Below, in pieces: positions 45,861-57,189 of a DNA stretch of 64,000 bases (its first letter is position 1; the number at the start of each line of letters is the position of its first letter). The notes under the pieces were generated by a model. That model did not search any database. It was not told the origin of the DNA and worked only from the letters and a program-made list of their open reading frames with translations. Source of the DNA: Humulus lupulus (taxonomy: Eukaryota; Streptophyta; Magnoliopsida; Rosales; Cannabaceae); NCBI RefSeq assembly GCF_963169125.1, contig NC_084802.1:42292607-42356606 (forward strand). The letters are read 5' to 3'. The translations under genes were made by a program, and so were the position numbers.

Positions 45861-46772
45861 TGTTATCTCCATTTCCTGCGTGGACCCGAGACATTCGTCC
45901 AGGCCCATGGTCAGGGGCTGTTCAGCATGCGGTTCCGGCCCAAGGCCTCTTGGTATGGGAATGTCCAAGAGGGGTACGGACCCGGGGTGCACTTCTGGGC
46001 CCATTAGGGGGGTCCGGTATGGTTTTCCGAGTCCCGTCATCCGGGAGACGTGCAGACCGTTCGAACTCCCCACGACATACGCGTCTTGGTCCCGGACCCT
46101 GGTACGGTTCGGGCCTGTGGTAAATGAAGAGGGACAAAGGTAAACGAACCCGGATCACATCGTCCCCGGTTGGAGGGACCAAGCGCCCGGGGCCCTGAAG
46201 CCGCCCCACTCCGCGTGGGCGTTGTCCCCACTTTTCACCTGCGGAAAAGGCAACCTCGGGATTGCACGTAGTTGTTTCAGATCAGCGCTGCCAAGTACTC
46301 TGACTAGTCTTGTCCCCTGAATCTGCCTCGTAACTCGAAGTGTCCAGACCAAAAGCACCATTTTGTCGGGTGAGATATAGCTCTTGGGTCAACTTATTGG
46401 GCCTTAACTGGTCTGGAATTCATGTATGTTTTATCGTTTATATTGGGCTTCGACTAGAAAGGTCAAGAATATCCATATCTCTGGTGGGCCCGGGTCATAC
46501 CCGGCCCAAACCCAGTGTTCCCATAAGCCTATAAATACAGGCTATAGAACACCGGACAGAGGGGATCTCTTCAACTAAGATACAGTTACTCTGTCAAAAT
46601 ATAGAGAAAAACTCCATTGTAAAAGGCTTTCCAAGCTCTAATACTACAGACTCGTGGATTAAGGCTCATTAACGCCCCAACCACGTAAAAATCCCGTGTT
46701 AATCCTCTACTTCTATTATTATTACCCTTAAATAATATTTATTAAGATAGTTACCGAAAACCTCGGTTAACA
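45861..46772 (+). repeat. Element A 3' LTR
   Basis: 912 bp, TGTTATCTCC to GGTTAACA. The purine-rich AAGGCTTGGGGGGTAAA directly precedes it (45844-45860). It matches the 5' LTR except for scattered substitutions and a 13-bp indel. Confidence 0.88.
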
Positions 46773-46777
46773 GCAGC

Positions 46778-47035
46778 TAACCTAGCCAACTCTTCATTCT
46801 GCTTCTTGGCCTCAGCCAACTGTTTTCTTAACTGTCGGTTTTCAAGTTCCATAATGGGGACGTACCGTTCGGGATTATAGTACATGTCCTCATTGTCCCT
46901 GGGAGCTGGAGGTGCTGGAGGTCCTCGAGAATCAGAGGACTCACTTCTCTCTTCAGGTTCAGGATTCGTCAACGGCTGCTTTCCCGGGCGCCGTGGATAG
47001 TTTTCTTCAGGAATATTATGATCATTCGTGGCCAT
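46778..47035 (-). pseudogene. Element B gag N-terminus
   Basis: ATG at 47035, about 50 bases after the 5' LTR of element B on the minus strand. It encodes a charged, proline-rich start and a helix (LENRQLRKQLAEAKKQNEEL). Element A interrupts it at 46777. The rest of gag continues at 36381. Confidence 0.75.
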
Positions 47036-47061
47036 AGCTAATCAGGGATTGTATTGCTTAA

Positions 47062-47081
47062 GGCTCTCAATGAAAGCACCA
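47062..47081 (-). other. Primer-binding site candidate of element B
   Basis: On the minus strand TGGTGCTTTCATTGAGAGCC follows the 5' LTR by three bases. It is identical over 19 bases to that of element A. Confidence 0.7.
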
Positions 47082-47084
47082 AAC

Positions 47085-47916
47085 TATTGACGCCGTTTTT
47101 CGTCAACTTAAAATGTAGAACGAATAAACAGCAGGAACTATGGCGCTGATGAATAATATTGTAAAACAAGAAGAATTTTACGTGGTTCAGCAGTTAACTC
47201 TGCCTAGACCACGAGTCAATTTTATTAAGACTTTGGAAATTTCAAGAAATTCTTCAGGGATGAATTCTCCAGAAATTCTCTCAAGATATCAAAAATTCGT
47301 CCTTTACAAATGTTCATGACCTCTCTATTTATAGAGGGTTCTCAAAGTTCATTACCACATATTTTGGGAGGATACTCCAATTTATTAATGGAAAATAATG
47401 ACATTAAATTTTGTAACTCCTATATACAAGGAAACTTCCCCTGAAGACCAGGGGGCGTATAACAGACTAGTTAATATCCCTTTAATGTAGGGAAGTTACA
47501 ACAATAAATATCTTTTGAATGCATGGACTGCGTCTCATCAGATGACCCACTAAGTTGTTCGAGGTCAGCAATTAGCATCATGCCGGTCCAGGTCTATAGA
47601 TAAGTTATAAGCTAGGTACCTTTCCCCAAGACCAGCTTGGAGCGGTTAAATACCACTGAGGCTGTCACACTCCGAGCTTATACTCATGCCAAGCTCGGAC
47701 TACTTGATCCGCAGACACCCGACATCAAGCATATTCTGATGCTAACTCTTTCGAGCTCAGAAAGAACGTCGAGGTTAAAGAGTCTTTGAGGTTGCCATCT
47801 TGACTCTAGGGTTTGACATCTGGGTCATGCACATGCGGTTCCGATATTTCGAGCTCGCAATTGACAAGTCCAGCTTTCGAGATCACAATCTTGGGTCTCG
47901 AAATCTGGGTGTAACA
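47085..47916 (-). repeat. Element B 5' LTR
   Basis: 832 bp, the same length as the 3' LTR at 22670. It reads TGTTACACCCAGATTTCGAG on the minus strand from 47916. The target duplication GTTTA follows at 47917-47921. Its 3' end reads TA (plus strand 47085) where CA is expected, a single decay change. Confidence 0.88.
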
Positions 47917-47921
47917 GTTTA

Positions 47922-48493
47922 ATTATTTGGATAGTAAATGTGCAACATTTTATCAGTTTTGGATATTTTTACCGCAAAAGAAAATAGTTTGAGTATTTAA
48001 ATGCTACATTTTAACAACTTTTAATATTTTTCCAATAAAAAAGATGTTTGAATATTTGAATGTTACATTCGGTAAATATTTAGTATTTTTGCCACAAATA
48101 ACACTATTATAACCAATTTAGTTTATACATTTTAGTAATAACATAACTTTTTAGTATAATTTTTTTTTTTAAATAAAACTTTATTATTATGTTGAGAATG
48201 GAAGTTTGACCGTCAATAACAGTGATGCTAATAGTTTATAGAGAAATTGATAAAAATTATATATATTTTTTGAAGTTATTTTGCTCTTTGGCTTAGTTTT
48301 AATAATTTTTTGTAAAATAACATCTGTCTAAAATTTCGACCAGTTGTTTAAAAATTTCGACCAACTATCTGAATTTTTTGACTAGCTGTTTGAAAATTTC
48401 GATCATCTATTTATAATATTTGGAGGTCATTTTGTAAAAAATTATTAAAATTAAATCCTGATACAAAATAACTTAAATTTTTTTTTACAATTT
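47922..48493. other. AT-rich spacer with MULE-like inverted arm
   Basis: No gene. The part at 47925-48105 is the inverse of 20840-20960 (blocks GTAAATGTGC, GATATTTTTACC, GTATTTAAATG). Element B therefore seems to have landed inside an older inverted-repeat element. Confidence 0.45.
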
Positions 48494-48507
48494 TGACAGT
48501 GAACACA

Positions 48508-51500
48508 TTTTTTTTTAGATGAAATATCTACTTCATTGAATTAAATTAGCATTCTGAATACAAAAGATGTTGGAATTCAGCAGTAATGGAAAACTCAGAA
48601 ATGCTACAACCAGGGTAAAATCGAGAATGTCTAGCAACATGATGTGCTACTCGATTTGCTAATCGTCTTATCCAAAATAACTTGACATTAGGAAGGGTAG
48701 ATAATAGGATTTGGCAGTCCTTGATAAGAAGGCCAAAGGTGGATCTCATGGAGTGGTTGCTTCGGATGGCTTGTACAGAAACAAGGCTGTCCGTCTCAAT
48801 CTCAACAAATCGCCAATTATTAGTCTGGACCCAGCTGAGGGCCTCCTTAATTCCCATAGCCTCAATGACTTCAGATGCATAAAGGCCACCATAACTGCCA
48901 GCACGGGCTGCAACAAGATTACCAAAATGATTCCGGGCAACTAAACCATAGCCGTACTTGTTCTCGCTATCAAAAAGCGCTGCATCCACATTAATCTTGA
49001 TTTTGTTTTCACCAGGTTTAGTCCAAGTCTCAGAGCCATCACCGATGTTATTCAGACACAACGATGACAACGAAGTTTTATCCTGAGCTTTAATCCAATG
49101 GTCAAGAGCTATTTGGGCAGATGCAAGAACATCAGTGATAGTGGAGTGCTTTTTATTCCATACTGCCTTATTCCTGGCTTTCCAAATTGCCCAGCAGTAC
49201 ATGGCGATGAGGCAAACCTTGTCTGCTGCAGCATTCATAAAAATAATCTCCAACCAGCTGCCAAAAGAACCACCGGGGTCAAAAACTAATGGAGTTGCAC
49301 ACCTGCTCCAGCAATCGAGAGCAAACTGTCAAGACAGGAGAATATGACTGGTGGTTTCAGGTTGAGAGTTACACATTGGGCACGTGACAGGAACATCAAC
49401 ATGCTTAGTCACCAACTGAACACAAGTGGGGAGGGTTCCTGTAACCGCTCTCCACAAGAAATTTTTGACTTTTGGGGGAATTTTTAATTGCCATAACTGG
49501 CGCCAGAAACCAGAGTTCGCAGCCACCACATCGTTACTTACTTGGTTCTGAATCAGCTTATAAGCACTTTTGACAGAAAACTCACCATCTCTTTCCCCTA
49601 TCCAGGACCAAGAATCATTTGAAGTATTTGAGCTTAAAGGAATCCCCAGAATGATATCAGCATCACGGTTGTTAAACATATCCCGAATAAGCTCGGAGTC
49701 CCAAGAGTGGGTATGCTCATGGAAGAGGGAGTTGGCCTGTTTATTCAACAAACCAAGGTGTTTAGTAGAAACATATGGATCCTGCTGCACAGGGAGCCAC
49801 GGGTGGTTGAGAATGTTGACTGTGTTCCCTGATCCAATCGTTCTTCTGGTGCCCAAACGAAGAAGGGACTGGGTTTTCCAAATGCTTCTCCAAACAAAGC
49901 TAGGATTACTTCCTAACTCTGCTGACAGGAAATCAGATCGAGGATAGTATCTAGCTTTATAAACCTTCCCAACAAGAGATTCAGAATTACAAAGCAATCG
50001 CCAACCTTGTTTAGCGAGCATAGCAATGTTGAAGTCATGTAAATGTCGAAAACCCATGCCACCATCAAATTTATCTGCCGCCATACAATCCCAAGACATC
50101 CATATAATACCTTTCCCTTTGCTGGAAGAGGTTTTCCACCAAAAACTAGCCATGAGTTTTTCAATTTCATGACATGTACCGACAGGAAGAAGGAAGACAC
50201 TCATAGCATATGTAGGGAGCGATTGGACAACAGTTTTCAAAAGAACTTCTTTGCCGGCACGAGATAGAATTTTCCCGTCCCAACTATTGATTCTCGAAAT
50301 CACCTTGTTCTTTAGAAATCCTAAAACAAAATTTTTGTTTCTCCCAATTATGTTCGGTAGCCCCAAATAGAGACTTCCCGCAGAGGCTTCAAGCATATGG
50401 AGAATATCACAAATCTGAGCACGTGCAGAAGAGCTAGTATTAGGGCTGAAGAACACTGTGGACTTTGAATAATTCACCTTTTGGCCAGATGCGGATTCAA
50501 ATTGGTTGAGTAAATTAGATACACTTTCAGCAGCACTAGGGGTTGATTGACAAAACAGATAGCTATCGTCGACAAAAAGCATATGAGTGATAGAAGGAGC
50601 ACCGTGAGCAACCTTGCATCCTTGTAAGAGACGATGGGATTCAAACTTCTTGATAAGAGAAGATAGCCCTTCAGCACATATGATGAAAAGATATGTTGAA
50701 AGGGGATCACCCTGCCGAATACCTCTCGTGGGAATGATAGGACCCAAAGTATGACCTCCATGAATCACAAAATAGCTAACAGATGACACACAAGCCATAA
50801 CAAGATTTATCCATCTCTCAGCAAAACCCATACGAGTCATAACAAGTGTGAGGTAGTCCCACTCCACACGGTCATAGGCCTTGCTCATGTCAAGCTTGAG
50901 GGCCATGAAGCTCTTCTGGCCTTTAGTTTTCCTCTTTAGATAGTGCATCACTTCAAAAGCCACCATAACATTATCTGAGATAAGGCGTCCCGGGATGAAA
51001 GCACTTTGTGTGTCTGAAATAACATGGTCAATGAGACTTCTCATACGGTTGGCCAGAACTTTTGAAAGCACTTTGTAGGCAACATTACATAGAGAAATTG
51101 GACGCAAGTCACCCATAGAAGTGGAGTTCTTCTTTTTTGGAATCAGAACCAAGTATGTTTCGTTGAGTCCACGAGGAAAGCAACCCGAATCAAAGAAGTC
51201 AGATACCAGTTTAACCACATCCAACCGTACAGTATCCCAATGTTTCTGAAAGAAGCCAGGACCCATACCATCTGGGCCAGGAGCTTTGTCAGGGTGCATC
51301 TGGAAAAGAGTTGTTCTAACTTCCTCTTCAGAAACTGGTTTCAAGAGCTCTTCATTTTGTTCATCAGTCACGGAGCAAGTAATTTCATTCACAACATTAT
51401 TATTCAAAGAATAGTGAGCAGTAAACAGATCAGAGAAATAAGAGATAACAACCTGATCTAGGCCATTTCCCCAGTCGGTCCAAACTCCATCAGAGTTTTT

Positions 51501-52635
51501 AAGGTGCTGAAGCTGATTGTTCCTTTTCCTGGCACTAGCAACAGCATGAAAATATTTGGTGTTTTTATCCACATTGTGGAGCCAAAATTGCTTCGATCTC
51601 TGTTTCCAAAAGATTTCTGGCTGGGCTAGGAGTTCGAAGTAATTATTTTGTTCATTGATGAATTCGGTATTGGAAAAGAAGTCCTGTCGCTGCTTCAGCC
51701 GAGACATTGTCTTCTTGCTAGCTGAAATTCTTTTTTTAAAGTTCCCAGTCAACTCCGTACCCCACTTATCCAAGGTAGCACCACATAATTTAATTTTATC
51801 ATAGAGGGAGAGGTGACTATTACAGCTCCAGTAGTCTTTCACAATCTGTACACATATGGGTTCACGGGACCATGCATTTTCATAACGAAATCGGTGAGGA
51901 GAGGCGGTGAGATGATTAACATCGGGTTGTAAGAAGATTGGGGCATGGTCGGAGCTTGAGAAACCGATGTTGGTGAGTGTAGCTTCGGTGAAAATACCCA
52001 GCTAGCTATGAGAGACTGTAGCTTTATCGAGACGAATTTCAACACAATGATCAGTGCCACGCCCACGATCCCAAGTAAAGGGATAACCACGAAGGTTCAG
52101 ATCAATTAAATTGCACTCATCAAGGACCGATTGAAAGCCAGAGATTAAAGATGTTGGGTAAGGGCATCCACCTTTCTTATCGCTTTGGCTTGAAATGTTG
52201 TTAAAGTCACTGATGATGCACCAGGGAAGAGACGATTCGTGATGCAGAGATCGAAGCAGAGTCCATGTTCGGTCACGCAGTCGTCTGTTTGGTTCGCCAT
52301 AAAATCCGGTGAGACGCCACTTCGGTCTGCCACTGCTACATACTTCAATGTCGATATGATTTGAAGAGAAACCAAGAAGGTTAGCTTCTTCAGAGGTTTT
52401 CCAAAAGAGAGCTAAGCCTCCTTTTCTGCCTGTGGCATCAACGGAGAAGCCACCTTCGAACCCGAGTTGAACCCGTAACCGCTCCACCAGTTCTTTTTTG
52501 CTGAGCGTTTCACACAAAAACAAGAATTTGGGCTGCTTTTGACTGCATATGTCAACTAGGAACTGAACGGCTCGTGGGTTCCCAAGCCCACGACAGTTCC
52601 AACTGAGTGTGCTCATGATGTGTGGTGGGCCTGGA
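48508..52635 (-). mobile_element. L1-type LINE, 5'-truncated at ORF2
   Basis: A perfect 14-bp duplication TGACAGTGAACACA lies at 48494-48507 and 52636-52649. The 3' end is on the left with a T run (poly-A on the minus strand) at 48508-48516. The 5' end is on the right, 19 bases before the ORF2 start codon. ORF1 is absent. It contains APE-type endonuclease, RT, a zinc-binding zf-RVT region and an RNase H domain, as in many plant L1 elements. Confidence 0.9.
48546..52616 (-). pseudogene. LINE ORF2: endonuclease, RT, zf-RVT and RNase H
   Basis: One frame of about 1357 codons from ATG 52616 (MSTLSWNCRGLGNPR) is broken only by TAG at 52002-52004 and TGA at 49329-49331. The endonuclease (first about 235 codons) has the SWNCRG start, a CETL block and an SDHAPI block after the TAG. 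RT follows, with KAPGPDG, DLRPISLCN, KLDMSKAYDRVEW, RGIRQGDPLS and the catalytic FVDD box (usual FADD, both Asp kept). The zf-RVT region near 49360-49480 has WRAVTGTLPT and CPMC. The C-terminal RNase H (RVT_3 type) has INVDAA, SEVIEAMGIKEAL and ETDSL. The start at 52652 would lie partly in the target duplication, so 52616 is preferred. Confidence 0.9.
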
Positions 52636-53028
52636 TGACAGTGAACACACATAGTTTATATTATATTTGGTTTAATTTTATGTGTATATAAAAAGTAAAT
52701 TTTCTAGTTTAGTCATTTTTTCTTTAGTTGAGGTCAACGTTTTATACTCGTTGCTATTTAAAAAAAAAATGCAGATGCAGCCAGGAATTTCACCGACGTC
52801 ACCACAATTTGTTTTTTTTTTTAAATTGGAATTATTAAATGGGTTTTTGACATTTTTTGGAATCTTCTTTAATGTTTATTTATTTAATTATTGTGGTTTT
52901 TGTTTGTACATTCAATGACGAATAATACAAATATGAAAAGTTCCACGTTTGACCACCATTGATTGTGAGTGTTTTATTATTATGTTCAATTTTGGGGTAT
53001 GAATTATATCATTAGTGTAATTTTATTT

Positions 53029-53395
53029 GAGAAATACCAGTTTTGTCTCAATATTTTTCTCAAATACATAATTGACCTATGTGTTTTGTATATTTTACAA
53101 AATAGATCAAAATAGTGTCCTACATTCAATTTTGGTCAAAATATTTTTAAATATAATATTTCATTCCCGACTCTTCAAGCACATTATCTGCTTCTTTGAA
53201 CTCATCGCATCGCTAATGACCTAAGAATTGTTCTTATAATTAAAAATATTTTGACAAAAATAGAGTCTATGATACTATTTTAAATCACTTTATAAAACAT
53301 AGAGTCAGAATTATCATTTAACAAAACACAGAAACTGATCGTGCATACGGAAAAAAACAAGGAATCAAAATGATATTTTCCCATTTTATTTTTAT
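53029..53395. repeat. Foldback element
   Basis: The left arm (AAATACCAGTTTTGTCTC ... AAATAGATCAAAATAGTG ... GGTCAAAATATTTTT, 53032-53150) is matched in inverse by 53245-53390. A single related arm occurs at 56337-56455 (AAATACCATTTTGGCTCC). No coding capacity. It resembles a MITE of unknown superfamily. Confidence 0.6.
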
Positions 53396-53400
53396 GTATC

Positions 53401-54184
53401 TGTTGACGCCGTTTTTCGTCAAACAGTGAAAGAAGAGCACATAAACAATAGTTAATAATAGCCAATTGAAATAAAACAATGTAAACACACGATTTTTACG
53501 TGGTTCAGCAGTTAAATCTGCCTAGTCCACGAGTCTTTGTTATTAAACTTAAGATTATCTCTAGGAATTCTTCAAGAATGAATTCTCCAGAGTTTTCTCT
53601 CAAGGATCAGAATTTCGGTTCTTTACAATGATGCATGACCTCTCTATTTATAGATAATGCTGTAGAATACTATCCCACATATTTTGGGTAGTTACTCTTT
53701 TTGTATAAATAAAATAAATGGCTTTAAATGCCTATATTCATATATAAAAGGAAACGTCCCCTGAAGACCAGGTGACGTATAACTGACCAAATAATATCCC
53801 ACGATTCTAGGGGATTTACAATAATAAATGAGGATTATATCTCATATTTATAACACTTGTAGATATTCAAGGTGGTTATCGCGTATCTCTAAGGTTTTAG
53901 CCTCCCAGGTTTCCCGTCATCTATCGAGCTAGGAATATCTCCCGAGGCCGCATGGCTTTCGAGATCGTACGTGCGTCGAGCTCAGGACCCCTGATCCGAA
54001 GTCGTCCCTGAAGATGAGTGTGTTCCCGAAGCTATCTTTCGAGATCATGAATACTTCGAGGTCGTCTATATCTTGTAAGCTCGACATACAATCCTGGAGC
54101 ATGTTTCCAACCTTATGAGTCCACTTATTTGCGAATCCAACTTTCGAGGTCAAAATTAACATAGCTCGAAATCTGGGTGTAACA
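53401..54184 (-). mobile_element. Solo LTR of the element B family
   Basis: 784 bp. On the minus strand it starts TGTTACACCCAGATTTCGAG (54184) and ends GGCGTCAACA (53401). The perfect duplication GTATC is at 53396-53400 and 54185-54189. It contains AACCACGTAAAAATCGTGTG about 90 bp from its 3' end (53491-53510). No internal region. Confidence 0.88.
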
Positions 54185-54189
54185 GTATC

Positions 54190-54822
54190 ATTATTGTAAT
54201 TAGTTTGCTATTATAATACACAATTATTTTAAAAAAATCTTAAATAAATGCATTTCAACTCTTTTTTATTCATATAGGTTCATTGCAAATATTGACATGT
54301 GATTAATGAGTAATAAAAGTTCACTTAGTAATTTCATTAAACAAATAGTGCAACTGGAGTTAAACTAAGGCATAAGAAAAACTATATTATCTTTATTTAA
54401 AGTTTTTTCTCTTCTTAAAAAGTGATTTAAGAACACAAAGATTGAAAAAGTTACATAAAATAGTATGAATTATTCAATCCAGTGAGTTACTAAAGAATAT
54501 GGGAGGATATAAAAAATAAGTATCTTAGAAATTTCGACAATTTTTTTAAAAATAATAAAAAAAAATACATCCAATAAAGAGTCAAAGAACTTTGAGTCCA
54601 AAAGATCCCACCATCTAAACACTAACAATTAATTGACTTATAAACCACCTGAAAATGAAATAAAGATTAATGAGTTACAAATAAAAAAAGATTGATTGAT
54701 TCAAAGTAATTCTAAATTTTAACTTATAAAGAATCTCTTATAAATTATCTTTTAAAGAAATGACACGGAGAAATTTGTACTAGTTTAATCTAAACATTTC
54801 TATGTGTAATCTTTATTTATTT

Positions 54823-54850
<28 letters not shown>
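54190..54850. other. AT-rich stretch, nothing recognised
   Basis: No frame or repeat of note apart from an AT microsatellite at about 54822-54854. Confidence 0.6.
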
Positions 54851-54853
<3 letters not shown>

Positions 54854-54854
<1 letters not shown>

Positions 54855-56017
54855 CTTCTATATAATAAATGCGCTGATAACGGAAAATTTTTGTTTTAAT
54901 GATTTTTTAGTTTTTTCGTTAACTTTAACAGAATATTCTTATATATAACATAATATTTTTATATTTAACGGTAGATTATAACATCATTTAAACTTAAATT
55001 AAATTAAATAGATAAATAATTAAATAAATTAAAATATGATATTTTTGAGATATTTTACAATCACAATTATTTAAAAATAATAAAATCATACGTTTTATAA
55101 CTTAAATGAAATTTAATTAAACTTAAACTTAAACTTCACGTATTAGAATAATATCATACTAAAAATATAACATAATATAATCTACTATCAACTAGAAACA
55201 AACTTCTTTAAAAAAAATAACTAGCAACAAACTTAAATTTAAAATTAATCTATAATATTAATATTATATTAAACATATAATATGTAATCTCTTGTTGTCA
55301 CAGTCAAATTAAAAAACTAGAACAAACATAAACTTAAACAAAAATAAATTAATTAATTAATTAAAATATAATTTTTTTAAAGATATTTTATGATAATTTA
55401 AATAATTAAATCATATTTATTTAAAAATAATAAAGTCATACGTATTATTTTCTTATCTTATAAATTTGTGTAATAGTTTATTTTTTATCAAGTGATTGAA
55501 GCTTTTTTTCTTCATCAAATTCACTATAGGAACATTGTGAGATACATTAGAAACTAAAAATAGTTGATGCATGTATACTACTCTACACTATGACTTTTTC
55601 TATTATTATTTTATTCTATTATTAATTTCTTTTTAAATATTATTGTAATTTATATATATGTCATATAGCCATGTAAATATATATATGTCAATATTGTGTT
55701 TAGATGTCATATATGTAGAGATTATTGATATAAATATTTATATATACTATAGAACTGTGATTCATTCTATTGTATATTTGAAAGAAAAAAAAGTGAACCA
55801 GCTTTTATTAAAATTATAGACAATGTTTTGCCCTAATTTTTTAATACATTTATACCATGCATTATATTAAGCATATTTTATTTATTTTTATGATATTGTT
55901 TATTTATTTAAAATTTATATGATAATTAAAAAATAATAAAAATAAACACATGTTTGAATAAGTATGTTTATAACTTTAAAACTAAGCAAACGTGCATTGC
56001 ACGCTATTTTTACCTAG
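54854..56017 (+). mobile_element. Non-autonomous Helitron
   Basis: The 3' end has a hairpin, CGTGCATTGCACG, followed 9 bases later by CTAG and then T (56014-56018), the typical Helitron terminus. The 5' end is probably TCTTCTATATAATAAATG at 54854, preceded by A. This fits insertion between A and T without duplication. The body is AT-rich and non-coding. Confidence 0.6.
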
Positions 56018-56037
56018 TATATATATATATACACACA

Positions 56038-56330
56038 CTATGTAAAAGAACGTGCAATGTACGTTTACTTAGATTTATTTAAAAACAAATATATATTAAT
56101 TTACTTTAATTGTCATATAAATTTAAAATAACTAATAATATCATATATTATAAAGAAAACGACATGAACATATTAAAAAAAATCAAACCAAAACATTGTC
56201 TATAATTTAAAAAAAAAACAAATAATTTATTTAAAAAAATAAAAATTATTAAACCAAAAATGTAATAGATACATACTTTTTATATATATAAAGATATGAC
56301 ACATTCTAATTTTAAAATTAAATCCTTTTT
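56038..56330 (-). mobile_element. Second Helitron 3' part, inverted
   Basis: The minus strand reads AAACGTACATTGCACGTTC then ATAG (56038-56060), a degraded copy of the terminus at 55988-56017. The adjoining body (to about 56210) matches, in inverse, the body of the first copy around 55815-55985 (for example AATTATAGACAATGTTTTG). Its 5' part is not identified. Confidence 0.55.
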
Positions 56331-56459
56331 TTCTAAGGAAAAATACCATTTTGGCTCCTATGTTTTGTTAAATGACAATTTAAACCATGTGTTTTACAAA
56401 ATGGATCAAAATAGTACCCTAGACCCAATTTTGGTCAAAATATTTTCAATTATAAGATC

Positions 56460-57186
56460 ATTTAACGATCCGATCCAATAACAAACCGACCGATCCAATG
56501 TCAACCGACCGCTAAAAATTGGATATCCAATCATGATTGGATTGGATCGGATGACATTTTTAAAAATCCAATATTGGATCGGTCGGTTCTTGGATGACAT
56601 GTAAATCCAATGGATTCAACCGACCGATCCAATCCAATAATGATCCAATACCATCCAATTAATATTCAGGTAAAAAATATATTATATATATTTTTTAAAG
56701 TTAAAATATATTATATTTTATTACATTTACTGTTTACATATATTATATTTGATGTACTAAACTTTTTTATTTAATTATGATGTATTCTTGTAATTTTATG
56801 TTGGATTCCTACAAATTATTAAGACTTATGTTTTTAATTTTATATTAGATTTGTTTTGTAAACTTCTAAATCATTACAATTAAATATTTTTATTATTTGG
56901 ATGAGTAATTAGTGTTTTTATAATTGAAATAATATATATTTTTTTAAAAATCAGCCTAAATAAAGGTTTTAAAAGATCGGATGGATCCGATCCGATCCAA
57001 TGGATAACCAATGGATGCATCCAATGGATGGAACCGAACCGATCCAATCATCCATTGGATCGGATCGGATCGGTTGGTTCAAGATGATTGGATTGGGTCG
57101 GTTCCAAAAATCCAACATCCAATTGGATGATTGGATCGGATCGGATGGGCTTAAAAACATTGGATGTCATCCAATGAACACCCCTA
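56460..57186. repeat. GGATCCAAT-rich foldback, possible hAT MITE
   Basis: Clusters of GATCCAAT / ATTGGATC words fill 56465-56660 and 56975-57175, inverted to each other around an AT-rich loop. On the minus strand the right end reads TAGGGGTGTTCATTGGATG (57186). TAGGGGTGT-type ends are common in plant hAT elements. The matching left terminus and 8-bp duplication were not found. Frames across it are artefacts. Confidence 0.55.
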
Positions 57187-57189
57187 GTA

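Larger units (their letters stand above)
36382..46772 (+). mobile_element. Element A: Tat-lineage retrotransposon lacking PR-RT-RNase H
   Basis: LTRs lie at 36382-37306 (925 bp) and 45861-46772 (912 bp). The flanks GTAGC (36377-36381) and GCAGC (46773-46777) are a target duplication with one mismatch. Inside are a primer site, gag, the very start of protease fused to integrase, a 62-bp tandem repeat array, an antisense multi-exon gene and a polypurine stretch. The element sits in the gag of element B, in opposite orientation. The two LTRs differ at several sites and by a 13-bp indel near 36564, so insertion was not very recent. Confidence 0.88.
22670..47916 (-). mobile_element. Element B: Tat-lineage Ty3/gypsy retrotransposon with nested insertions
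   Basis: Terminal repeats of 832 bp lie at 22670-23501 and 47085-47916, flanked by the perfect duplication GTTTA (22665-22669 and 47917-47921). On the minus strand the order is LTR, primer site, gag, PR, RT, RNase H, INT, tandem hairpin repeats, a gene on the opposite strand, polypurine tract, LTR. Gag was interrupted by a solo LTR (33788-35996) and by element A (36382-46772). Without these the element is about 12.6 kb. Lack of a chromodomain, long non-coding 3' space and the antisense extra gene fit the Tat lineage (Retand/Ogre relatives). Confidence 0.88.
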
